Shown piece after piece: positions 41,049 to 48,691 of a stretch of 64,000 nucleotides of DNA. The stretch is taken from positions 62,001 to 126,000 of the forward strand of contig NZ_JACHJS010000001.1 of assembly GCF_014203755.1 (NCBI RefSeq), written 5' to 3'. The first letter of the stretch is position 1; each line of letters begins with the position of its first letter. Position numbers and translations under genes: made by a program. Source of the DNA: Saccharothrix violaceirubra (GTDB lineage: Bacteria > Actinomycetota > Actinomycetes > Mycobacteriales > Pseudonocardiaceae). Below the pieces are notes generated by a model. The model saw nothing but the letters and a program-made list of their open reading frames with translations. It did not search any database and was not told where the DNA came from.

Positions 41049-42059
41049 GTGCGCCTCGGGGTGCTTGACGTCGGGTCCAACACCGTCCACCTCTTGGTGG
41101 TGGACGCTCATCGTGGTGCCCACCCGACGCCCATGAGTTCGGAGAAGGCCGTCCTGCGGCTGGCCGAGCAGCTCGACGACGCCGGAATGCTCACGCGCGA
41201 CGGTGCGGACCAGCTCGTCCGCACCGTCGCCGCGATGAAGGCGACCGCCGTGCAGCTCGGCTGCGCCGACCTGATGGCGTTCGCGACGTCGGCCGTGCGC
41301 GAGGCGGCCAACTCCGCGGAGGTCCTGGACCGGGTCCGCGCCGAGACCGGCGTCGACCTCAAGGTCCTCTCCGGCGCCGACGAGGCCCGGTACACGTTCC
41401 TCGCGGTCCGCCGCTGGTACGGGTGGTCCGCCGGGCGGCTGCTGAGCCTGGACATCGGCGGCGGCTCGCTGGAACTGGCCGTCGGCCAGGACGAGGAGCC
41501 CGAGGAGGCGATCTCGGTCCCCCTGGGCGCCGGCCGCCTCACCCGCACCCGCTTCCACCACGACCCGCCGACCAGGGCCGAGGTCCGCGAGACCACCGAG
41601 TGGCTCGCCGAGCAGCTCGCACCCGTGGCGAAGAAGCTGCTCAAGGGCGGCACCCCGGACCGGGTCGTGGCCACGTCCAAGACGTTCCGCACGCTGGCCA
41701 GGCTCACCGGCGCGGCGCCGTCCTCGGCCGGACCGCGGGCACGACGCGTGCTCACCGACGCCGGCCTGCGCCAGCTGATCGCGTTCATCTCCCGGATGAA
41801 CGCGGCCGACCTCGCCGAACTGGAGGGCGTGAGCCCCAGTCGATCCCACCAATTGGTCGCCGGTGCCCTGGTCGCGGAGGCGTCCATGCGGGCGCTCTCG
41901 CTCCACGAGTTGGAGATTTGTCCCTGGGCCCTGCGGGAAGGTGTCATCCTTCGTCGGCTGGACCACACTAATGGATCGGACCAGGAGACCCCCCCGGCTC
42001 GCGCCCGGCGGTCGGGTGAGACTGGACGGAACGGCCGCCACGGGGCACGGTGGAGTTGA
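41049..42059 (+). CDS. ppx: Ppx/GppA exopolyphosphatase-family phosphatase
   Basis: A 336-residue protein of the ASKHA phosphatase fold. The N-terminal phosphate loop is LGVLDVGSNTVHLLVVDA, the second nucleotide loop is LLSLDIGGGSLELAVGQ, and FATSAVREAANS lies between. It cleaves inorganic polyphosphate or pppGpp; the shorter single-domain actinobacterial form (Ppx1-type, Rv0496) is expected. GTG at 41049 has TACGGT seven bases upstream, giving a leaderless message. Linkage to senX3-regX3 suits a role in phosphate storage. The last 35 residues are disordered and basic. Confidence 0.92.
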   Translation: MRLGVLDVGSNTVHLLVVDAHRGAHPTPMSSEKAVLRLAEQLDDAGMLTRDGADQLVRTVAAMKATAVQLGCADLMAFATSAVREAANSAEVLDRVRAETGVDLKVLSGADEARYTFLAVRRWYGWSAGRLLSLDIGGGSLELAVGQDEEPEEAISVPLGAGRLTRTRFHHDPPTRAEVRETTEWLAEQLAPVAKKLLKGGTPDRVVATSKTFRTLARLTGAAPSSAGPRARRVLTDAGLRQLIAFISRMNAADLAELEGVSPSRSHQLVAGALVAEASMRALSLHELEICPWALREGVILRRLDHTNGSDQETPPARARRSGETGRNGRHGARWS

Positions 42060-43483
42060 TGAGTCGAGAGAGCGAGTCGGAGCAGACCACGCGTACCGTC
42101 GCGGAGTTGCTCGCCCAGTACGGCGGCGCCTCCGGTGACGCACAGCCGCGTCGACGACGGCGCCGTGCCGCCGAGGACGCGTCGGACACCGCTCCACAGT
42201 CGATCATCGACCGGGTCAACTCCGACAGTGGGCGGCTGCTGCCGATCCGCGACGAGCCGCCGCCGGCCGCCACTCCGCCGCCGGTCGCACCGCCTCCGAT
42301 CACGCCGCCACCGGCCGCGCCACCGCCACCTCCGGCATCGAAACGCGGCCGGTCCTCCCCGCCGCGCCGACCCGAACCCGAACGCACCACCTACGCACCG
42401 CCCGTGCGGACCGACCCGGCGCCGACCTCCCGGATGGACCCGGTCGACCTGCCGCGCCGCACCGGCGAACCGCAGCGCCACGAACCGCAGCGCCACGACC
42501 CGTTCGGTGCCGAGACCTTCGCGGGCGGCGACCCGTTCGACGGCCCCGAGACCGGCCCGTCCCGGCGGGCCGAACCCGGCGCCGCGCGGCCGTTCGGCGG
42601 CCCGGAGACCTCGTCCTCGCGCCTGGACCCGATGGTCGGCCCGGAAGCGAGTTCGCCGCGCCTGGACCGGCGTGCGGAGACGTCCTCGTCCCGGCTGGAC
42701 CCGGTCCGGCGTGCGGAGACGTCCTCGTCCCGGCTGGACCCGGTCCGGCGTGCGGAGACCTCGTCGTCCCGGCTCGACCCGTTCGCCGGGGCGCCCCGGC
42801 GCGGCGTGCCCGAGGACGCGGCCGAGCGGACCAGCGTCGTGCCGCCGATCGTCGACGACTTCGAACCCCCGCGCCGACCCGGTCCGCCGCCGCTTCCCGC
42901 GCGCGAGCCCGTGACCGAGGTCATGCCCCGCATCGACGAGCGGCCCGACCTGCCCCTGGAGGCCCGGCCGACCGAGTCCGTGCTGATCGTCCCGCCCGCG
43001 CCGGCGCGCATGCCCGACCCGATCCCCGGCCAGTCGCCCGAGGACTGGTTCGGCGACGACGAGCCGCAGCCGCGCCGCGAGGGGATCGAGCAGGAGGGCA
43101 CCCAGTTCCACCCGTACGTCGACCTTGACGAGGAGGACGACCGCGGCCCCGCCGGGCTCGACGACGAGAAGCCCGCCGGGCTCGCGGACGACGACGAGGA
43201 GGACGCGCCCGCCCGCCGCTCGCCCGGCAAGGAATGGGCGCTCATGATCGGCCAGCTCGCGATCGGCATCGTCGGCGGCGCGGCCCTGTGGCTCGGCTTC
43301 AGCTTCCTCTGGCGGACGCTCGCGCCGGCCGCCCTGGTCGTCGCACTGGCCGTCACCGTCGGACTCGTCCTGATGGTGCGCAAGATCCGCCGCGCGGACG
43401 ACCTCCAGACCACGGTGCTCGCCGTGCTGGTCGGCCTGATCGTCACGGTCTCACCGGCGGCCATGCTGCTGGTGAAATCTTGA
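42059..43483 (+). CDS. Membrane protein with long disordered repeat-rich N-terminus (Rv0497-like)
   Basis: A 474-residue protein. The N-terminus has TRTVAELLAQYGG, a short motif shared by relatives of Rv0497, followed by a basic patch RRRRRRAAE. Residues 60-390 are low-complexity, rich in Pro, Arg and acidic residues, with three tandem 13-residue repeats (RRAETSSSRLDPV) at 42668-42784. Three C-terminal membrane segments close the protein (MIGQLAIGIVGGAALWLGF, LAPAALVVALAVTVGLVLMV, TVLAVLVGLIVTVSPAAMLL). The function is unknown. ATG at 42059 overlaps the ppx TGA by one base. Relatives are mostly much shorter in the disordered part. Confidence 0.83.
   Translation: MSRESESEQTTRTVAELLAQYGGASGDAQPRRRRRRAAEDASDTAPQSIIDRVNSDSGRLLPIRDEPPPAATPPPVAPPPITPPPAAPPPPPASKRGRSSPPRRPEPERTTYAPPVRTDPAPTSRMDPVDLPRRTGEPQRHEPQRHDPFGAETFAGGDPFDGPETGPSRRAEPGAARPFGGPETSSSRLDPMVGPEASSPRLDRRAETSSSRLDPVRRAETSSSRLDPVRRAETSSSRLDPFAGAPRRGVPEDAAERTSVVPPIVDDFEPPRRPGPPPLPAREPVTEVMPRIDERPDLPLEARPTESVLIVPPAPARMPDPIPGQSPEDWFGDDEPQPRREGIEQEGTQFHPYVDLDEEDDRGPAGLDDEKPAGLADDDEEDAPARRSPGKEWALMIGQLAIGIVGGAALWLGFSFLWRTLAPAALVVALAVTVGLVLMVRKIRRADDLQTTVLAVLVGLIVTVSPAAMLLVKS
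42668..42784 (+). repeat. Three 39-bp tandem repeats inside the membrane protein gene
   Basis: Three consecutive in-frame 39-bp units (42668-42706, 42707-42745, 42746-42784). The first two are identical; the third differs at a few positions, mostly silent, and ends in Phe instead of Val. Each encodes RRAETSSSRLDPV. A fourth degenerate form (ETSSSRLDPM) lies upstream near 42606. This is a likely site of length variation between strains. Confidence 0.9.
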
Positions 43484-44268
43484 TCCCGGTCGGACTCTCC
43501 ACCGCGGCCGTGTGGCCGCAACCCGCCGGTGCCGCGTTCGAGGCCGCCGCCGAACTCGGCTACGACGGCGTCGAGGTCATGGTCTGGGCCGACCCGATCA
43601 GCCAGGACGTGCGCGCCCTGCAACGGCTGTCGAACCGCAGCGGCATGCCCGTGCTCGCCGTGCACGCGCCGTGCCTGCTGATCAGCCAGCGCATCTGGTC
43701 GCCCGACCCGGTCGAACGGCTGCGCCGCAGCGTTCGCGCCGCCGGTGAACTGGGTGCGCGCACCGTCGTGCTGCACCCGCCGTTCATCTGGCAGCGCCGC
43801 TACGCCGAAGGCTTCGCCGAGCTGGTCGCGGGCCTGGAGGACGAGAGCGGGATCGCGATCGCGGTCGAGAACATGTTCCCCGTGCGGCGTGGTCTGGGAC
43901 GTGGTCGTGCCGTGCAGGTCACGGCGTTCCGGCCGTCGATCGACCCGACCGACGTCGGCCACCGCAACTACACGCTCGACCTGTCGCACGCGTCCGCCGC
44001 CGGCATGGACGCCCTGGAGCTGTACAAGCGCATGGGCGACGGGCTGACCCACGTGCACCTCGCGGACGGCAGCGGACTGCCGAAGGACGAACACCTCGTG
44101 CCCGGCCGGGGCAGCCAGCCGTGCGCCGCGCTGTGCGAATCGCTGGCCGGGTCGGGATTCGCAGGCCAGGTCGTGTTGGAGGTCAACACGCGCCGGGCGC
44201 GCACCGCCGCCGCGCGCCGCGAACTGCTCGCCGAGTCACTCCGGTTCGCCCGCCGCCACCTCGGCTGA
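43480..44268 (+). CDS. Sugar phosphate isomerase/epimerase (TIM-barrel, AP-endonuclease 2 family)
   Basis: A 262-residue xylose-isomerase-like TIM barrel (Rv0498-type). It starts IPVGLSTAAVWPQPAGAAF, with metal-ligand candidates in VMVWADPIS, AVHAPCLLIS (His), TVVLHPPFIW (His), IAVENMFPV (Glu), YTLDLSHASAAG (Asp, His), VHLADGS and VLEVNTRRA (Glu). The substrate is unknown. The TTG start at 43480 overlaps the TGA of the preceding membrane protein gene (TTGA). It belongs to the ppx-Rv0497-Rv0498 gene run conserved with mycobacteria. Confidence 0.9.
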   Translation: MIPVGLSTAAVWPQPAGAAFEAAAELGYDGVEVMVWADPISQDVRALQRLSNRSGMPVLAVHAPCLLISQRIWSPDPVERLRRSVRAAGELGARTVVLHPPFIWQRRYAEGFAELVAGLEDESGIAIAVENMFPVRRGLGRGRAVQVTAFRPSIDPTDVGHRNYTLDLSHASAAGMDALELYKRMGDGLTHVHLADGSGLPKDEHLVPGRGSQPCAALCESLAGSGFAGQVVLEVNTRRARTAAARRELLAESLRFARRHLG

Positions 44269-44306
44269 GACGGCCTTCCAGTCGATCACCGGTTAGGGTC
44301 ACGACC

Positions 44307-44903
44307 GTGCACCCGCTCGCCGCCGCGGTCCGTCGCCTCACCCTGCCCGTCGTCCGGCGCTTCACCGCCGGACGGACCGTCTCCGATGCCGTCGACGCGG
44401 CGGAAACCCTGGTGGACCAGGGGTTTCGGGTGACATTGGCCGGTGGGGGTGTCGACGGGGAGTCGTACCTGCGGCTGGTGGAGGAACTGGCGGCCGGGGG
44501 GCTGCTGGAGGACACCGACCTCGAACCCGAGGTGGACGCCGACCGGGTGCGGGCCTTGGGTGCCCGTGTGGTGCGGCGGGTACCGGCGTCGGACCGGTTG
44601 GCTGTCGAGTCCGACCGTGTGCACTTGGCGGAACGTGGGCCTTCCCATGCGGCCAAGCTCGACTACGTGCGGTGCGTGAACGCCTTGCTGGCGGCGCCCG
44701 GTGAGCCGGTCTTCTCCACCGGGGACCGGCGCTTGGTGGAGATCATCGGTGAGCGTGCCCGGTGGTACGACCGGCCGCCGGGGTCGTTCGAGTACGAGGT
44801 GCCGTTGGGGGCGCGTGGGCGGCACGCGTTGTCGGCGTTGGGGCACACGGTGCGGGTACGGGTGCCCTTCGGGCCCCGCTGGTACGCCGTCGGTCGCCGA
44901 TGA
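44307..44903 (+). CDS. Truncated proline dehydrogenase-like protein
   Basis: A 198-residue protein. The N-terminal part VVRRFTAGRTVSDAVDAAE and TLVDQGFRVTLAGGGVDGES resembles the opening of monofunctional proline dehydrogenases (PutB). The C-terminal part PVFSTGDRRLVEIIGERARW, FEYEVPLGARGRHALSALGH and VRVRVPFGPRWYAVGRR matches their last barrel strands, where the substrate-binding YVPYG-WY-Y-RR motif lies. Normal PRODH is about 310 residues; here roughly 100 residues of the central barrel with the FAD site are missing. GTG at 44307 has TAGGGT seven bases upstream; its TGA overlaps the next gene. It is probably not an active dehydrogenase. Confidence 0.7.
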   Translation: MHPLAAAVRRLTLPVVRRFTAGRTVSDAVDAAETLVDQGFRVTLAGGGVDGESYLRLVEELAAGGLLEDTDLEPEVDADRVRALGARVVRRVPASDRLAVESDRVHLAERGPSHAAKLDYVRCVNALLAAPGEPVFSTGDRRLVEIIGERARWYDRPPGSFEYEVPLGARGRHALSALGHTVRVRVPFGPRWYAVGRR

Positions 44904-45709
44904 ACGCCGGATTCTCCGCCGCGAGCGCGGTCCGGTCGCTCGGGGACGGGACGTACACGGCTTCGTTGCCTGTCGAGTGGACCGTGGGGCCCAAGCCGCA
45001 CGGTGGGTTTCTGCTCGCGGTGCTCGCGCGTGCCGCTGTGCATGCCGTGGGGTCGCGAGTCGCCTCCGACGAATTGGCGCCCCTGGTCGTCTCCGGGCAG
45101 TTCTTGCGGTCGCCCGAGGTGGGGCCGGTGTTGGTGCGGACGGACGTGCGACGGGTCGGGCGGACCGCGAGCGTGGTCAACGCCGTTCTCGAGCAGCGTG
45201 GTCGGTCCTGTGTCGAGGTGAGCGTGACCGTGGGGGTGCTGCCTTCTTCCGTGCCCGAGTATTCGGCTCTGCCCGAGATGGAGGGGGAGCCGCCGGCGGA
45301 TGCGGTGGATCTGGCTTCGTCGACCCCGCGTGGGGTGTTCAACCTGTCTTCCGTGTGCGATGTGCGGCTTGATCCCCGTACGGCCGGATTCCTGTTCGGG
45401 CGGGTGGGGGATCCGTTGGAGTTGACGTTGTGGGCCCGGCCTCGGGGGGAGCGGCCCGATCCCTACTTCGCTTTGGTGGTCGGGGACATCTCGATGCCGG
45501 TGACGTTCAACCTGGGACGATTCGGGTGGTCGCCTACGGTGCAGCTCACGGCTTTGGTGCGGGGGGTGCCGGCGGTGGGTTGGTTGCGGGCCCGGTTCTC
45601 TTGTTCTTCCGTGGCGGGGCGGTGGTTCGACGAGGACGCGGTCATTCTCGACTCTTCCGGGGCTCTGGTGTGTCAGGCCCGTCAGTTGGCCTTGACCCCT
45701 GCCGACTGA
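44900..45709 (+). CDS. Acyl-CoA thioesterase-family (double hot-dog) protein
   Basis: A 269-residue double hot-dog protein. The N-terminal fold has the YTASLPVEWTVGPKPHGGFL segment with the HGG turn found in TesB-like thioesterases. The C-terminal fold has LELTLWARPRGERPDPYFAL and GRWFDEDAVILDSSGALVCQ, the closing strand of this family, and the QARQLAL end. Substrates are acyl-CoAs of unknown type. ATG at 44900 overlaps the stop of the PRODH-like gene (ATGA). A copy of the 22-nt repeat family starts directly behind its TGA. Confidence 0.86.
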   Translation: MNAGFSAASAVRSLGDGTYTASLPVEWTVGPKPHGGFLLAVLARAAVHAVGSRVASDELAPLVVSGQFLRSPEVGPVLVRTDVRRVGRTASVVNAVLEQRGRSCVEVSVTVGVLPSSVPEYSALPEMEGEPPADAVDLASSTPRGVFNLSSVCDVRLDPRTAGFLFGRVGDPLELTLWARPRGERPDPYFALVVGDISMPVTFNLGRFGWSPTVQLTALVRGVPAVGWLRARFSCSSVAGRWFDEDAVILDSSGALVCQARQLALTPAD

Positions 45710-45855
45710 CCCGCGAGTCCTCCACTCGGACACTCCGAAACACGCACTCAGGCACCTTCGTCCGGGTGATCCCGCCCCTCTACCGCGCGAGTTATACGTT
45801 CGGACACCGCGAGTTGTGCACTCAGGCACCCCGAGTTGTGCGTTCGGGCACCGAA
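45710..45855 (+). repeat. 22-nt-unit tandem repeat, copy C (behind thioesterase stop)
   Basis: Beginning one or two bases after the TGA: unit CGCGAGTCCTCCACTCGGAC, unit CCGAAACACGCACTCAGG, an imperfect palindromic spacer (CACCTTCGTCCGGGTG and 20 further bases), then units beginning CGCGAGTTATACGTTCGGAC, CGCGAGTTGTGCACTCAGGC and CCCGAGTTGTGCGTTCGGGC, ending in a partial CCGAAAGG. The order equals that of copy B. Orientation is that of the thioesterase gene. Confidence 0.88.
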
Positions 45856-46062
45856 AGGTGGGCGGCTCGCGTTCGGGGCTTGGACCGGCGGGTGGTGGTT
45901 GGTCCGGGGCTGTTTGCCGGTGTGCGGTGGGTGTCGTTCGGGGTTGGTTCGGGGAAGCGTGAAGGGCGACGCTCGCCGCTGGGCAGACCACCAGAAAGGG
46001 GCACTCAGGGGGACTTCGCCTCCGACTGCTGCCGTCGTGGGTCGCTTGCCTTCCTCTTCGCG
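45856..46062. other. Intergenic region between repeat copies C and D
   Basis: About 207 bp of G-rich DNA with no reading frame that I can support. A GGGCGACGCTCGCC dyad lies near 45965-45978. No promoter or RNA gene is recognised. It could be decayed sequence trapped between two copies of the 22-nt repeat family. Confidence 0.45.
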
Positions 46063-46124
46063 AACGCGCGAGTCCGCCACTCGGACACCCCGAAACACGC
46101 ACTCGGGCACCTTCGATCGGGTGG
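46063..46124 (+). repeat. 22-nt-unit tandem repeat, copy D (short)
   Basis: Contains only the first half of the full element: unit GCGCGAGTCCGCCACTCGG, unit CCGAAACACGCACTCGGG, and the palindromic segment CACCTTCGATCGGGTG. Unlike the other four copies, no gene ends just before it; its sister copy C lies 200 bp upstream. It precedes proC. Confidence 0.8.
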
Positions 46125-46195
46125 TGGTTGTGGTTGCTTGTGCAACTGCGGGAGTGGTCCGAACGGGGGCGTGTGGGGCGTAGGAGGATTGGGCC

Positions 46196-47008
46196 ATGAC
46201 GACGATCGCGGTGCTTGGGGCTGGGAAGATCGGTGAGGCGTTGTTGTCCGGGTTGCTCGACGGGGGGCGGCCTGCCGGTGACCTGTTGTTCACCGAGAAG
46301 CATGCGAAGCGGTCCGCCGAGTTGACCGGGCGGTACGGGGTCGAAGGGGTTTCCGTCGGGGAGGCGGCCAAGCGGGCCGACGTGTTGGTCGTCGCGGTCA
46401 AGCCGCAGGACATCGAGCCCTTGTTGGATCAGCTTGTCGGGGATCTCGCGCCCGGGACGTTGGTCGTGTCGCTGTGCGCCGGGTTGCCCACCGCGCTCTT
46501 CGAACGTCGTCTACCCGCCGGTACGCCGGTCGTCCGGGTCATGCCGAACACCCCGATGCTGGTCGGCGAGGCGATGAGCGCGATCTCCGCCGGTCGGCAC
46601 GCCGGGGAGGAGCACCTCGACCTCGTCGAGGAGCTGCTCGGCACGGTGGGCAAGGTCGTGCGGGTGCCCGAGTCCCAGCAGGACGCGGTCACGGCACTGT
46701 CCGGCTCGGGGCCCGCGTACTTCTTCTACCTGGTCGAAGCCATGATCGACGCCGGGATCCTGCTCGGCATCCCGCGTGAACTCGCCGGCAGTCTGATCAT
46801 CCAGTCCGCGGTGGGTGCGGCGACCATGCTCGCCGAGGGCGGGCAGCACCCGGTCATCCTGCGCGAAGCCGTCACGTCGCCCGCCGGCACCACGATCATG
46901 GCCATCCGCGAACTGGAGAAGCACGGCGTGCGCGCGGCGTTGCTGGCCGCTATCGAAGCCGCTCGCGACCGGTCCGTCGAGCTGGGCAACGCGCACGAGA
47001 AGGGCTGA
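46196..47008 (+). CDS. proC: Pyrroline-5-carboxylate reductase
   Basis: A 270-residue enzyme that makes proline from P5C with NAD(P)H. The Rossmann motif is IAVLGAGKIGEALLSGLL, VVAVKPQDIEPLL and VVRVMPNTPMLVGEAMSAIS follow, and the C-terminal dimer domain has the family signature GSGPAYFFYLVEAMIDAGI and TSPAGTTIMAIRELEKHGVR. ATG at 46196 has TAGGAGGA upstream. It stands a few genes behind the defective proline dehydrogenase-like gene. Confidence 0.96.
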   Translation: MTTIAVLGAGKIGEALLSGLLDGGRPAGDLLFTEKHAKRSAELTGRYGVEGVSVGEAAKRADVLVVAVKPQDIEPLLDQLVGDLAPGTLVVSLCAGLPTALFERRLPAGTPVVRVMPNTPMLVGEAMSAISAGRHAGEEHLDLVEELLGTVGKVVRVPESQQDAVTALSGSGPAYFFYLVEAMIDAGILLGIPRELAGSLIIQSAVGAATMLAEGGQHPVILREAVTSPAGTTIMAIRELEKHGVRAALLAAIEAARDRSVELGNAHEKG

Positions 47009-47124
47009 TCGCGCCATTGGCCGTCGCACCAGCCCCACCCGTCCCGTTACCCTCAGGGCAGCACGTGCGTGTCGAACCGTCGGTGGGGAAGCCGACGGCA
47101 CGACGCGTGTCGAAGGACGCGGTG

Positions 47125-47334
47125 ATGTCGATGACTGCGGAGGAGAAGCCGATCGTCGGGGTGAAGTTCCTGACGGTCGCCGAGGTCGCGCTGGTGATGC
47201 GCGTGTCGAAGATGACGGTCTACCGGCTCGTGCACTCGGGCGAACTGCCCGCCGTGCGGGTCGGCAAGTCGTTCCGGGTCCCGGAGAAGGCGGTGCACGA
47301 CTACCTGCGCAACGCCTACTTCGACGCCGGGTGA
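47125..47334 (+). CDS. Excisionase/BldC-type helix-turn-helix protein
   Basis: A 69-residue MerR-like winged helix without an effector domain: FLTVAEVALVMRVSKMTVYR, LVHSGELPAVRVGKSFRVPE, then KAVHDYLRNAYFDAG. It is orthologous in position and size to Rv0500A and resembles BldC, a small regulator that coats promoter DNA. GAAGGA stands seven bases before the ATG at 47125; GTG at 47122 and ATG at 47131 are alternatives, and the frame is open upstream to 47017. It lies between proC and the bS22 gene. Confidence 0.88.
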   Translation: MSMTAEEKPIVGVKFLTVAEVALVMRVSKMTVYRLVHSGELPAVRVGKSFRVPEKAVHDYLRNAYFDAG

Positions 47335-47406
47335 GAGCGGTGCGTGGCCAGCGGGTAAAGTGGTAGGCCGTTCGTGCCTGCTGGTCGGCGTGCCCCGTTG
47401 ACGGGT

Positions 47407-47428
47407 GTCTCCACCGGCGCATGGAGAC
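47407..47428 (+). terminator. Hairpin in the leader of the bS22 gene
   Basis: GTCTCCA (47407-47413) and TGGAGAC (47422-47428) form a perfect 7-bp stem with an 8-nt loop, 33 bp before the bS22 ATG. It could end transcription of the HTH gene or act as a leader structure for the ribosomal protein gene. A TAAAGT box upstream at about 47355 could start a message that includes it. Confidence 0.45.
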
Positions 47429-47460
47429 CCACCAAGACGTCTAGTAGTTAAGGAACCCGC

Positions 47461-47562
47461 ATGGGCTCGGTCATCAAGAAGCGCCGCAAGCGCATGTCGA
47501 AGAAGAAGCACCGCAAGCTTCTGCGCAAGACTCGGGTGCAGCGCAGGAAGCGCGGCAAGTAG
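47461..47562 (+). CDS. Small ribosomal protein bS22 (AURKAIP1/COX24 domain)
   Basis: A 33-residue, extremely basic peptide: [20 protein letters not shown] followed by [13 protein letters not shown]. This is the actinobacterial bS22 protein (Rv0500B in M. tuberculosis), which binds 16S rRNA in the small subunit near the intersubunit bridge. TAAGGA lies seven bases upstream of the ATG. It follows the BldC-type gene exactly as in mycobacteria. The gene is easily missed because of its size. Confidence 0.93.
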   Translation: MGSVIKKRRKRMSKKKHRKLLRKTRVQRRKRGK

Positions 47563-47641
47563 ACCTCTGCGGGTTTCCGGTGCCGCCCGCGTTCGCCCTC
47601 CGGGGAGGAACGCGGGCGGTCCCGTCCGTAGCATCGTGGTG

Positions 47642-48691
47642 ATGGCGCCCAAGGTCGTTCTCGTCACCGGATGCAGCCGCTTCCTCGGCGGCCACCTCGC
47701 CGCGCGCCTCGCGGCGGATCCCGCCGTCGACCGGGTGCTGGCCGTCGACACCGAACAGCCCTCGCGCGATCTGCGCCGACGGATGGGCCGCGCCGAGTTC
47801 GTGCGCGCCGACATCCGCAACCCCCTCATCGCCAAGGTCGTCGCCACCGCCCAGGTGGACACCGTCGTGCACGCCTCCGTCACGGCGAACCCCGCCGGGC
47901 CGACCGGGCGGACCGCGATGAAGGAGATGAACGTCCTCGGCACGATGCAGCTCCTCGCCGCCTGCCAGCAGTCGCCCCACGTGCGCAAACTCGTCGTCAA
48001 GTCGACCACGGCCGTGTACGGCGCGTCATCGCGTGACCCGGCCGTGTTCACTGAGGAGATGGGTCCCAAGGACCTCCCGTCACGCGGGTACGCCAAGGAC
48101 GCCGTCGAGGTCGAAGGTTTCGTGCGCTCGTTCTCCCGCCGCCGGCCCGACGTGGACGTGACCGTGCTGCGGTTCGCCAACTTCATCGGCCCACGCATCG
48201 ACACCGTTCTGACCAGGTACTTCGCCCTGCCGGTCGTGCCGACCGTGCTCGGCTACGACGCGCGCGTGCAACTTCTGCACGCCGAGGACGCGCTGGCCGT
48301 GCTCGACCGCGCGGTCCGCCACGACCTGCCCGGCGTGTTCAACGTCGGCGGGGACGGGGTGCTGATGCTCTCCCAGGCCATCCGCCGCGCGGGCCGGGTC
48401 AACCTGCCCGTGCCGAGCCCGGCCGTGCCGCTGACCGGACGCGTGTTCCGGGGCGCGCGGCTCGTCGACTTCTCACCCGACCAGATGCGGTTCCTCAACT
48501 GGGGCCGGGTCGTGGACACCACGCCGCTCAAGGAGCGGTTCGGGTTCACGCCCCGGTGGACCACGCTCCAAGCGTTCGACGACTACGTCAGCGGTCGCGG
48601 CCTGCGGCCGGTCGTGGACCGCGACCTGGTGGCCTCCGTGGAGCACCGTGCGCTGGATCTGGTCTCGTGGCTGCGCGGGGACGGGCGATGA
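47642..48691 (+). CDS. NAD-dependent epimerase/dehydratase (GalE2-like)
   Basis: A 349-residue extended SDR. The cofactor motif is VVLVTGCSRFLGGHLAARLA (TGxxxxLG with an unusual C-S-R), FVRADIRNPLIAKV contacts the adenine, and VKSTTAVYG supplies the Ser/Thr of the active site. The usual YxxxK is found as GYAKDAVE, with residues shifted (Y-A-K), so catalysis is uncertain. It corresponds to Rv0501 (galE2). ATG at 47642 has TAGCAT seven bases upstream, indicating a leaderless message. The stop overlaps the next gene by four bases, so it is co-translated with the acyltransferase. Confidence 0.87.
   Translation: MAPKVVLVTGCSRFLGGHLAARLAADPAVDRVLAVDTEQPSRDLRRRMGRAEFVRADIRNPLIAKVVATAQVDTVVHASVTANPAGPTGRTAMKEMNVLGTMQLLAACQQSPHVRKLVVKSTTAVYGASSRDPAVFTEEMGPKDLPSRGYAKDAVEVEGFVRSFSRRRPDVDVTVLRFANFIGPRIDTVLTRYFALPVVPTVLGYDARVQLLHAEDALAVLDRAVRHDLPGVFNVGGDGVLMLSQAIRRAGRVNLPVPSPAVPLTGRVFRGARLVDFSPDQMRFLNWGRVVDTTPLKERFGFTPRWTTLQAFDDYVSGRGLRPVVDRDLVASVEHRALDLVSWLRGDGR

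Noticed and set aside
45960..45985. GGGCGACGCTCGCC dyad as a terminator for the thioesterase gene
   Set aside because: It is weak, 250 bp from the stop, and lies beyond repeat copy C; no transcript end can be inferred.
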